A DNA stretch of 64,000 nucleotides from Syngnathus acus (Eukaryota > Chordata > Actinopteri > Syngnathiformes > Syngnathidae): the NCBI RefSeq assembly GCF_901709675.1, contig NC_051094.1:7804501-7868500 (forward strand). The letters run 5' to 3'. This document shows, piece after piece, positions 1 to 9,240 of the stretch (its first letter is position 1; every line of letters begins with the position of its first letter). A program made the translations under genes and the position numbers. Under the pieces are notes generated by a model. It had not been told where the DNA came from and did not search any database. It saw only the letters and a list, made by a program, of their open reading frames with translations.

Positions 1-1740
1 CAGACCAGTTACATACATGTTTCGTCATCTCTGACTTTACAGTACAGACAGAAACAAAGCTGGAGAAGAGGAGAGATAAAATTACAGTGCTAGAGAAAGT
101 TGAGAAAATGGCAAGGTGCGACTCAATGGTGGTAAAAAATGGAACAAATTGAGCTTGCCAACAATGGAAGTGGAGCATTAGGTTTTTTTTTTTTAACAAA
201 ACCTCTCGAATCTGCAGTAAGACCACAGAAAATAAGGAATCCGACACTAATATGCTCCAATTCTAGCAGAACAAGTGAGAGTGGAAATCTCTCAATGAGC
301 AAAAAAATGTGCGGGAGTTGAACAAAGAAAGTTCAGCTCTAAAATTGTTTCATTGCTAATAAGAGTTTAATCAAATTGCCCCTCTTTTATCTTTCTAAGT
401 TAAGCAATGTACAATTTTCACACTTTAATTTGTAAAAATGCAAGGGACATAAAATTTGCATTGGATTTGATGAGCCTTAGCACAACTAGTTTGCTCATTA
501 CCAGAACATGGTAACATGCCAGTTTAGAGTGATCTACTTTTGTAGTTACCCGATAGAAAAACAAAATAAAGCCTACACAAGTCACTTCCATCCACTTTGT
601 ACTGATGTTCTCCGTTTCAGTACATGGATGAGGAAATCATCATCATGGGAGCCAAAATAATAAAAGCCATATTTCATAGCAGATCTTAATATCCTTTGGA
701 GGAAGTCACCGTCACGCCAGCGCCTTATTCAAATGTTGTCTTGTTATCTGATAAAAAAAACAAAAAAAAAACAGCTACAGCGTGATAAATGTAATAAATC
801 TTGTGTTGATTACACTGAAAGTCGCACAGCATATTGGATGTTATGAGATGCAAACAACCTTGTGCATGCAGTGTGAAGGTGTGAAACCAGTCATGTTAGC
901 TTTGCAGGCTTGTGGTCACTGATACTCAACAAGCTTGTCAGTCCAACAAAGAAAATACAGGAAAATGTCAATCAAACTTACAAACTTAATACATAAAGAA
1001 AGTTTCAAATGCAAAATCTGAGAACTGTGAGGCAGATGAGCTACACTGTGCTGCTGAGTAGATGAAATGATAATTTAAGTAGAACAGCTTCAGGATTATT
1101 TCTATATGTCATTAAATATCAAATGCTAACTTGTCGAACAATCTGATGCCCGATGACTACAAAAGCTGCCACAATTATCTTCCCGTGCAACAGATAAATG
1201 AGATCATGATGGACAGTTGACTCGAAGGTGATGGAATGACGATCTGACTTTGTTTTATGGTGACATCTAACACACAGACTGACTTTGAACTAGCAAGAGC
1301 CATATGGCTGCATGCTTGGCTTAAGCATGAAACTCTGTGGGGGTGTGCATGTGTGCGTGTGCATGTGTAGCTTCCTTCCCCTCTCTCAGTCACAACAGGC
1401 CAGTCAATAATCATGCAGCAAATGAGGCTGCTGTCACTGCTGCACTCCTTCCTCAGAGCGACTTCAAGATCGTCTACCCCCTTTCCCACGAGCCTTCGCT
1501 GTTTCTGACCGTGCGCATTTCTGCGTGTGAAGCTGAGCCTCCTCCCGTGTGAAAGTGAAAGAAAAGCCTCCATCTGTAGTCCCAGCATGGCCTATTAAAT
1601 TAGTGATGTTTCCACATCATCCTGCCAATATTTAAAAATAGCAGAGGTGGAAGGTAGTAGCCTATGTGCAAGTCACGAGTTTAAAAAAAAAACACGCAAA
1701 TCGAATCATTTCTTGGGTTCAACTCAGTCCAAACATGTAC
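1..1740. other. 3'-flanking intergenic DNA
   Basis: AT-rich with scattered homopolymers. A short antisense SINE relic occupies about 1005-1065 (GAACTGTGAGGCAGATG), and 1636-1670 opens with GCAGAGGTGG, an hAT-terminus-like word. I see no gene. Confidence 0.5.
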
Positions 1741-1744
1741 GGTG

Positions 1745-2130
1745 AATATAAAAAGTCTACACACCTTTTTTCAAATGCAAGTTTTGGTGGGTATGAAAAA
1801 AACAAGACCAGAATAAATCATATCTAATTATTTTTCACCATTAATATTGCCTGTAATGAGTGCAACTTCACGAAATATGTTTAATCTTTTCAATAGGGAA
1901 GTAAAAACAAAAACAAATAATGAGGTTGCACAAGTGTGCACACCCTCTTGCATTGTGTTCAGAATGTACATTCCACTTTTTAAATGGGAGCCAGTATACA
2001 GGAAGTCACACACAAAATGTATCACAAGAACAACGATATTAACCATTTTATATAAACGCACAACAGGCTTATTACTCAGAGTACACATGCTGGAAAAAAA
2101 TATATACATCAAAATAAGAAGTCACCACAG
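1745..2130 (-). mobile_element. Tc1/mariner-like terminal remnant
   Basis: The sequence aaaagtctacacacc near 1753 and gttgcacaagtgtgcacaccc near 1925-1945 are the outer and inner landmarks of the terminal region of a very common teleost Tc1-like element. The stretch between them keeps the same order (tcttttcaatagggaagtaaaaac). The same inner landmark recurs at 57490-57515. No transposase coding sequence remains here, so this is an end fragment or solo terminal repeat. An open frame of 132 codons across it is incidental. Confidence 0.6.
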
Positions 2131-2249
2131 TGCCACCTGCAAAAAAGGCACCAAAATCAACAATGGGCAAAAAAAAATATTTTTTGTCAATGCAGGCCAA
2201 AGATCAGCTCTGTCAAATTCTACAATGTTTATCAATGTTTTGTAGCATC

Positions 2250-3630
2250 ACAGAATGTGTGTTACACTTGTATGTCAGTGTGACAACATCTTTCTCGTTT
2301 ACAGATTAGAAGTGGTCAAATCTCAGCTGGACGGCACATTGACGGTTCCGGATGTGTTAAGCGTGGGATTAGAGCGGAGGGGCTGAGCGGAATAAATAAA
2401 TAGGCAGAGTCAGAGAATGGTGGCTGGAATTAAAGTGCGCCACTTTCCTCTGTGCAATTGCAAAAAGGCTCGTTATGGTTTTGTGGATTTTGGAGGACAA
2501 GGGCGGAGATTGCGAGTGGGTCGAATAGTGCAGAGCATTGATCAGTGTGGTTCGGAACCATCTGCTTCCTGCACAGGAATAAATTTGTCCCTGGGGTTTT
2601 TTCCACATCAAGTACAGAGACGGAACCGAGTGGGCAATGCGAGTCTGTGTGCGTGTGTGCATGAGTACAACGACACCGAGTGCTCCCACCTCAAACACGG
2701 AGAAATGCCTGGGCTAAAAATGCCAGCCAAAATGTGTTATGCATTCATGTGAAGTAAGGGATGACAGCAGGGAGGGGGCACCAACATGGCAACCCACACA
2801 TTATATATGTATGCACGAGCCCTGCCGCGGGTAGCAAAAATTCACCAGCCCCTAAAAAGCTTTATAGTTTACTAGAATTGGCCATTGGTACCACATGACT
2901 ACTTTTGTCTAAATGAATCTCCATAATTCACATCTACATAAATAGCACCGAGATGCCAGCAGACAAATATAAAGAGTGAATAGGTGATTTTTTTTCAAGG
3001 AATAAAAGAGGTCCAGACAAAGGAAAATCAGCAAATATACCAAATGGAGGAATAATGACATGATGTAGATGGTGGGGGACAACAGTTAATGGAGCCAAAA
3101 CATCTACAGTGATTTAGAGAAATGCCTCAGTGACAGCGTGTGTGTGTGTTTGTGTCACAGACACACACTTGCATACACACTGCTCAGGTGTCACAGTGAC
3201 ACAACTGTTTAGGAGTGCAGCCAGCCCGCGTAGTCAAGTGGAATGGAGAGGCAAATAAATGAAAGTTGTGACACATACACATAACACACACACACACATT
3301 ACCTTTTACGCCCTGGGTGCTGCAAGCTTGTCATCGCACAAAAGACGAAAGATCGAGGCACTATTCGGACCGAGAAGTCTGGCAGCTTCACAAACGTATT
3401 GTTCCTTTGAAATCAAGTCAAGTCAAGTCAAGTCAAGTCAAGTCAAGTCAAGTCAAGGAAATTGACAAGTCAAGTGACAGTGTTGTACCCTTCAAAATCA
3501 ATATAGGGTACTCATACAGTCGATGACTAGGCGTACTTAGGTTTATATTCATCAGAAGCACATAAACTCACAAAACATTGGTAGATGGATAATCATAAAT
3601 GTTGGTCACTGATTTAATGATCAATTAATT
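2250..3630. other. intergenic stretch with small repeats
   Basis: Holds a moderately GC-rich, repeat-poor block at 2300-2760 (open on both strands but without recognisable protein similarity), short GT/CA runs near 3138 and 3285, and (TCAAG)9 at 3413-3457. No gene is supported. Confidence 0.4.
3413..3457 (+). repeat. (TCAAG)9 pentanucleotide microsatellite
   Basis: Nine perfect TCAAG units in 45 nt. An isolated extra copy of the word follows after a short interruption (GAAATTGACAAGTCAAG), suggesting past expansion and decay. Confidence 0.97.
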
Positions 3631-3631
3631 G

Positions 3632-3952
3632 TGACCAGCTCAGTGGCCTAGTGGTAGAGTGTCCGCCCTGAGACTGGAAGGTTGTGGGTTCAAACCCCGG
3701 CCGGGTCATACCAGAGACTATAAAAATGGGACCCATTGCCTCCCTGCTTGGCACTCAGCATTAAGGGTTGGAATTGGGGGGTTAGATCACCAACTGATTC
3801 CCGAGCGCGGCACCGCTGCTGCTCACTGCTCCCCTCTCCCCCAGGGGATGGATTAAAATCACACGGGGATGGGTTAAATGCAGAGGACAAATTTCACCAC
3901 ACCCAGGTGTGTGTGTGACGATCATTGGGACTTTAATCTTAATCTTAATCTT
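3632..3952 (+). mobile_element. tRNA-derived SINE
   Basis: The head carries a pol III A box (GTGGCCTAGTGGTAGAGTG) and a B box (GGTTCAAACCC at about 3688-3698) with spacing typical of a tRNA-derived promoter. A non-tRNA body follows. The 3' part contains TTAAATGCAGAGGACAAATTT and CACCACACCCAGGTGTGTG, a sequence shared by SINEs of many percomorph fish, and the element ends in an (AATCTT)3 tail, as expected for LINE-mediated retroposition. It is nearly full length and little decayed. The target-site duplication is not clear. Confidence 0.85.
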
Positions 3953-4362
3953 AAAAATTATCCACCTCTAACATGAACGGTCATTGTACTGTACGTCTGA
4001 ATGGCGAGGCATTTTAGTTCATGTGTGTGAATGGACAGTCATGCATCTGCACACATGCATGTGTGAATGGTCAAAAATATTTTAGTGTGTATGTTTATGA
4101 TAGAAGCGGCAATTTTACTTTGTAGTCGAAATATTTTTTTTACATGCATGCATTGAAAAATAACAACATGTAGTGGTGTTAATAGACAATGTGTATGTGA
4201 CTATGAGGTGTACCCATTGAAGTGTCCAACTGCTGCATGACGACATGGCAGCAGACAGGGCCGACGCAGCAAAAATAAATCCTAAAGTCTGATGCCTCAA
4301 GGTTGTTGTTCTGGTGAATCACATTTATTAATGTGCTTGTCATAACATCTAACAACATAAAT

Positions 4363-4430
4363 CATATATATATATACATATATATATATATTTATATATG
4401 ATATATATATTTATATATGATGTATATAAA
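4363..4430. repeat. AT-rich simple repeat (TATATA with TTTATATATGA units)
   Basis: Alternating TA tracts with two near-identical ATTTATATATGATATATAT units, capable of forming hairpins. Confidence 0.85.
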
Positions 4431-4748
4431 TAATTGAATTAAAGTCAAATTAGTTCAAGTCTTTTTCATTGATTTAATGGCTTTAAATATTAATCAGAAC
4501 AAAGAGAGCGAAGCAAAAATCCTGTGACAAAACATTGATGGTGCCAAAAACAAGTCCCAAAAATACAACATAATTAAATAAACCTGATCATTTTGTAAGA
4601 AGTCATCATGACGTTAAACAGACACGTATGTATCACATATGTTTAAAAGACCCGCAATTCAACATCAAATGGAATGTAGCAGCTGAAAGAAAACATACAA
4701 CAAAAGGTTTAGAAATCTTTGTTTTCATTATGCTTCTTGCCTATAAAC

Positions 4749-5272
4749 ATTATACTATTGGAAAGCCAGTTTTATTTTAAATATTGAGAAAGCCATGCTG
4801 GTCACACACCTCTGTGGGATGGCACTTGTGTTGCTCATCCCACAGCTTCTCAGGAGAAAAAATATCTATACATTTCCCTTTGAAATGATGCAGTGCATGA
4901 CCAGCAGGACGTTCTCCATTTTGCCACCCCACAGCAGTGTGATCATAACATGCACGTTCCTTCACTGAAATATCATCTCAATTGAATACTGTGTGTGATG
5001 CTAGTCAAACGGTGCTGTGGGATGGCATCCGTGCCATGCGTGCTGATCACCTTGCTTTAGTAGAAGTGGGACAAATTCCAACCCACAGCAGTGTTTGACA
5101 AGCAAGACATAATCCACTCAATAGTGCTTCCAAATGGGACTCAATTCAAAGGGAAATAAAGAGACATTCCAGTCGGGCAGGGCACACTGCTGTGGGACTT
5201 TTGTGAATTGAATGGTGGGCATGGGGTGTCATTTCAAAGGGGAGTACAAAAAATACTTTCCAATAGTATAAT
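4749..5272. mobile_element. MITE-like nonautonomous DNA transposon with 17-bp inverted repeats
   Basis: ATTATACTATTGGAAAG at 4749-4765 is the exact reverse complement of 5256-5272. Inside, the motif CCCACAGCAGTGTG occurs at 4928-4941, truncated by one base at 5082-5094, and in inverted orientation at 5183-5196. Further CTGTGGGATGGCA copies lie near 4811 and 5022. TTTGAAATGA and TCATTTCAAA form another inverted pair. There is no transposase frame. Terminal inverted repeats plus subterminal motif repeats indicate a nonautonomous cut-and-paste element; the superfamily is not assigned. Confidence 0.6.
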
Positions 5273-6622
5273 ACTTGCAGGTAAAAAGTATTGACAATCT
5301 TTAAAATGCGCATTTCTAAACTTTTATAGCTTTATGTTTTAATGTATTGAGTGTTTTGAGGTCGCACTGAGCTAAAGTGCAAAGGCCTTCAGAAGTGCGA
5401 GTACATACACTATTATTTGTATTGATTGTATTTTTTTTTTTTTTGAATGGTGATGTCTACTCTAGTTGACCGGTGGACGGATATGTTTGTTCACGCGTTC
5501 ACATAAGAATCATACTGTATGTACATGTACAGTCCATTTACAAATCAAACGTTGATTCCAGAACAAAAATTTACGAGAAAAAACATTCAATATCAGCATT
5601 ATTTCAAAAGCTCAAATAATATATTAGATTTTTTTTCATTCATATTAGGAACATCAGAGTTCTTCATGTCCGTTCCACCGGGTGATTGTTCATTGTATTC
5701 TCTATGGCGGTAAACATAAATAAGGCAATGAAAAATAAAACACAAATAAAATTGTGACGTAAGAATGTTGAGTCTTCAATGAGATGGAATGTCAATACGG
5801 GAGGTTGGAATAAAGCTGAGTGTGATTAGCAAGATTGAGGTTTGAAGTCAGAGAAGGGGTTGAGGTAAAAGGGGGCGAGGCGGGAAGGGGCGGGTATCTG
5901 GCACCCAGCAGCAATCAAAACACCGTCCAGCCAAAATAGCTGGCAGCAGCAACCTTGTGTGTAACCTTTTACTCTGACTCTTAATGTAAAAATGGATCCA
6001 TACTAACGAGGTTTTAAGTTGGGGACAGAACAATTGGATGTGACCTCTTTCAGAAACCCAATTAGATTTTGTGGAAAAGCACAAAACCTGCATGACTACG
6101 CTCATACCACAAATACAGTGCAACCATTGGTCAACCTCATTGGTTCCACTTTGGGAGCACCTTCAATAATGCAAATATAAATAAAATGTTCATGACAAAT
6201 GTCTTAATCATTTTAGGACAACTTTATCTACACTTGAATTCAAAATGTACAAAAAGTGCTCATTTTTTCTACAATTTCTGACATCCTTGAAGTGCTTGCG
6301 TTTAGATATGATCACACCAATGAGGTGATCCATGCAAGTTTTCAGTATCTTCATTTTTTTTTTCGCTTTCTGTCGTAAATGTTTCAATATTTTTAAATGA
6401 ATAATTAGCAACAAAGTTATTGGAATTTTAAATATGAGAATGTATCCTTGCACCGTTACACTGATAGTCAGCCATTGGCAGGGTACATCCTGTATAGACA
6501 AACAAGCATTCGCATTCACATTAATGGATCATTTAAAGCCTTCAATGGATATAACATGCATGTTTTTTTCTTTTTTAAAAGGGGGTGTGAGTTGTAGTAA
6601 AACCACGCAACCTTTGAGATAA

Positions 6623-6713
6623 CATGCAAATTCCACACAGGAGGGATTTCAACCCAGAACTTCAGAATTGTGAGGCAGACATGATAACCTCTTTACCACC
6701 GTGCTGCCCCTTG
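6623..6713 (-). mobile_element. DANA/mermaid-like SINE head fragment
   Basis: ACATGCAAATTCCACACAGG, TTCAACCCAGAACTTCAG and TTGTGAGGCAGAC...CACCGTGCTGCC are the antisense of the tRNA-like head of a common teleost SINE. The body is missing. Confidence 0.65.
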
Positions 6714-7138
6714 CTTGAAAATGAAAAGCAATTCTGTAGCTTTTCGGTGTTTAGATGGGGGATGGGGAATCCTTTTCACACCAGGGATGATTTTGGTTAA
6801 GTCCTCCATCCCAACCTTGATGACGAAACTCTAATTTGTGCGTAAGTTAGGATGCTAATCGACTATCACTACCCCATGCTAAAGCTGTACTAAAATCCCA
6901 ATAGATTGTACAAAATCACAGATTCAGTTTATACGTCGGGTCTGACATAAACAGAGACCTCTGTGCATTGTCTACTCCCAGCATTTGTAAGTTCAAATTT
7001 AAAAATTTGGATAGAAAGCTCACATGGGCCGTAGACGTGAAGTTCCCTTTTTGAAAAATCTAGCAGCTGATTTTTGTTAACAGATTTATGAAGCTCACCT
7101 TTTAATTGTCCCTTTAAACGTCACCACTCAGCACACAC

Positions 7139-7212
7139 CGGATGGATGGAAGGAAGGGGACGGATGGATGGATGGATGGATGGATGGAGGGATGGAAGGA
7201 AGGAAGGAAGGT
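7139..7212 (+). repeat. (GGAT)n / (GGAA)n compound microsatellite
   Basis: A run of GGAT units interrupted by AGGAAGGGGAC, grading into GGAA units at the 3' end. Confidence 0.95.
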
Positions 7213-7515
7213 GTGCAGGAAGTGATGCGTTCATTTTGGCAGCATTGGCGAGTATCCCTGCAAAGCACGTGCGACAGTCGGTCCCCATTGCATCCAGCAG
7301 CAGAAAGGTTCAAATCAAGGATTTGAAATCATAATCATAACATTCAGGGGGATAAAAAACACCATTTCACGTTGAGGTTCATCTCGTTTCCCGTTAGCTG
7401 TCTATGAGGATGACTGTAGGTTTTTGTGTGTACTTTGTAGGGTGCACACGTGGGTGTAAGCACATCTAAACTGTCGACATGACAACATGTGGGAGCTCTG
7501 ACACATGGCGTGTCC

Positions 7516-7540
7516 GTGTGTGTGTGTGTGTGTGTGTGTG
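7516..7540 (+). repeat. (GT)12 microsatellite
   Basis: A GT run directly before a copy of the 3' UTR repeat motif (AACAAAATGTCAG at 7571). Confidence 0.95.
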
Positions 7541-7676
7541 CGTGAGTGCATCTTTCTGTGAGAGTATTTGAACAAAATGTCAGAGAAGTTTCATCGAGGA
7601 CTGTTGCATGGTTGTTTTCAAGTGAATTTTGCCAATGTGCCTTGTTTTCTTTTGCAATTTCGTTAAAGAAGACCAC

Positions 7677-7678
<2 letters not shown>

Positions 7679-7745
<67 letters not shown>
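7679..7745 (+). repeat. (GT)33 microsatellite
   Basis: Pure GT for 67 nt, between two copies of the AACAAA(A/T)TGTCAG motif. In the transcript it would be a long (CA) run. Confidence 0.98.
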
Positions 7746-7746
<1 letters not shown>

Positions 7747-8075
7747 CTGGATGAACAAATTGTCAGCTAAGGTTGATCTACGTGGCTCTATTTCTTGTTT
7801 TCCTTTCCGACTTCACGGGAAGAGCACCTGCAGGTGTTGTGTGTGTCTGTGTGTGTCGGTGTGTCAGGTGATTTTTTTTTTGTCCCAATTGTTATCTTTC
7901 TTGTTGACTTTGGGAGATGAGCAACGAAAGAGGCGTTGTGTGTCGTGAGCGTAAACAAAATGTCAGTGAAGATACATCCAAGAGAATTGTTTGGAGCATT
8001 CCGTTGAATTTGTGCACGGTTTCTTGTTCTCTTCTACGGCTTTGTGAAAAGAGGAAACAAAATGTCCGCTGGCGA

Positions 8076-8693
8076 TCAAGTGTCTCTCTGCGTGAGCGCC
8101 TGGAGGTCAGCGGTGTGCAGGGAGTGCTGGAGGAAGACGTTTTTACGAGAGTAGCTGTGCAGGGACAGCGGGCCCCGGGGCGGTTGCCCCAGGCGTCCCG
8201 TGAAGGGTGAGGAAGAGGAGGACGAGGAGGTGGAGGAAGGAGTCGGGGGGGAGGGGAGGCCCGAAGACGAGACGCTCTCCCTGCTGGCCAGGCCGTAGAG
8301 GCTGGACGAGGAGGTGCCCGCCGCTCGGGGGATGAGGCTGGGGTGGTGAGACTCACCTTTGCGGGACGCCAAGCTTCCGCTTATGGACTCGGAGGAGGAC
8401 GACACCCTCTCGGGCTGCCCGCTGGTCAAAAACGGTATCGCGCGGGGAAGCTGCGGCTGGGCGGCGGCGATGGAAGAATGCTGGGCCGTGTTCAGGTTAC
8501 CAGTAGGGGGGTGGCAGTGATTCTCCTCCCTGGCTGAACCAAGAGCTTGTGGGAGCTGGGAGACATTAGCGAGGTCCCCTGCGAGCGGCGGAGGGGGCGG
8601 CGCACCCCCGGCCCGCACTGCCCTTCGCTCCTTTAGGGGCTGGCTGCTGCTGCTGTTGCCTGGTCCTGACAACCGCCCTGGATGGTTGTTGGC
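8076..8693 (-). CDS. ccser1: ccser1 terminal coding exon F (205 codons plus stop)
   Basis: The exon follows acceptor GTATTTTCTTTTAG in phase 0 and ends with TGA at 8078-8076. The first residues are ANNHPGRLSGPG. A proline run sits at about residues 32-36, followed by Ser/Thr/Pro-rich low complexity. A pure Ser run near residue 157 is encoded by an imperfect GAG/CTC triplet tract at about 8210-8245. The tail carries FTGRLGQPPRGP (about 164-175) and YSRKNVFL (about 181-188), and ends LQALTQRDT; I recognise this as the conserved C terminus of vertebrate CCSER1. The middle portion does not align with the mammalian protein, so it is fast-evolving or remodelled. The exon is strongly GC-rich inside an AT-rich locus. 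Longer open frames on both strands over this interval are shadows, since only this frame matches a known protein and the splice phase. Confidence 0.94.
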   Translation of the reverse strand, partial: ANNHPGRLSGPGNSSSSQPLKERRAVRAGGAPPPPPLAGDLANVSQLPQALGSAREENHCHPPTGNLNTAQHSSIAAAQPQLPRAIPFLTSGQPERVSSSSESISGSLASRKGESHHPSLIPRAAGTSSSSLYGLASRESVSSSGLPSPPTPSSTSSSSSSSPFTGRLGQPPRGPLSLHSYSRKNVFLQHSLHTADLQALTQRDT

Positions 8694-8954
8694 CTAAAAG
8701 AAAATACAGAAAAAAAAAACCGTTACAAATGGCTGTTGTGTCATTACATTAGATTTTCAAAATAACCTTGAGGAATGAGCCACACGCTGCTTCACTGTGT
8801 CACAAATTTCTACCCAAGGTCTTCTGAGGAGCACCAGAGCTGCTGTCCCACTTATACTAAAAATAGAGCCGCATCAAGATGGCAAACACGCAACATTGTG
8901 CCTATCATACATGGTCTTGTCCAAAAACAACCATTTTTGTAACACATCTTCTTC

Positions 8955-9240
8955 ACAAGCGCGTGATGAGTAAGAGAGGCGCCACAATTAGAGCGGGAGG
9001 GAGCGCGCTGCTCGCGTGTTTGCCGTCGACTGTTAATTGGGTGACATTTGGAGAACTGGGGCTCTCTGGGCTCCTGCAGCTTGTTCTAATTGTTTCTAAA
9101 CCAAGCGGAACCCTGCTCACTAAAGAACACACACTCGCACTGGCACGCGTACGCGCACGTGAACCCGAAAAAACGAGCAGGCCGCAAGGTTTGCACAAAG
9201 TCGCAAAGCGGCTCCCAGGACGCGGCGGGGAGGAGGGCAA
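8955..9240. promoter_or_regulatory. CpG-dense intronic patch next to the last exon
   Basis: This 285-bp stretch is rich in CpG (GAGCGCGCTGCTCGCG, GCACGCGTACGCGCACGTG, GGACGCGGCGGGGAGG), while surrounding intron is CpG-poor and AT-rich. It also holds TTAATTGGGTGACATTTGG and TTCTAATTGTTTC words typical of conserved enhancers. It could be an alternative promoter or enhancer for a short 3' transcript; no first exon can be demonstrated. Confidence 0.25.

Larger units (their letters stand above)
7101..8075 (-). other. ccser1: probable ccser1 3' UTR, repeat-bearing
   Basis: This follows the TGA stop on the minus strand. The interval contains four degenerate copies of AACAAAATGTCAG (plus-strand 7571-7583, 7754-7766 with one change, 7954-7966, and 8056-8068 ending CCG) separated by (GT)n runs, with further similarity around each copy. 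No close AATAAA is visible on the minus strand. The first plausible poly(A) signal I see is ATTAAA at 7106-7101, close to a CATAAA variant near 7084. The 3' end is therefore uncertain and this interval is a best guess. Confidence 0.4.

Noticed and set aside
1847-2245. 132-codon plus-strand open frame
   Set aside because: It lies across the Tc1-like terminal remnant and has no protein similarity; this strand is not the transposase strand.
2369-2752. Pair of overlapping 109-111-codon frames
   Set aside because: No motif or splice evidence; both strands are open by chance.
3640-3712. Possible tRNA gene (A and B boxes)
   Set aside because: No acceptor stem pairs around it, and a SINE body and (AATCTT)n tail follow. 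It is a pol III promoter of a retroposon.
7679-7745. Cys-Val repeat protein
   Set aside because: It is simply the translation of (GT)n.
7892-8356. 154-codon open frame on the minus strand over the terminal ccser1 exon
   Set aside because: It is in a different frame from the one that ends with the conserved CCSER1 tail and fits the splice phase. The GC-rich, Ser-coding sequence keeps several frames open by chance.
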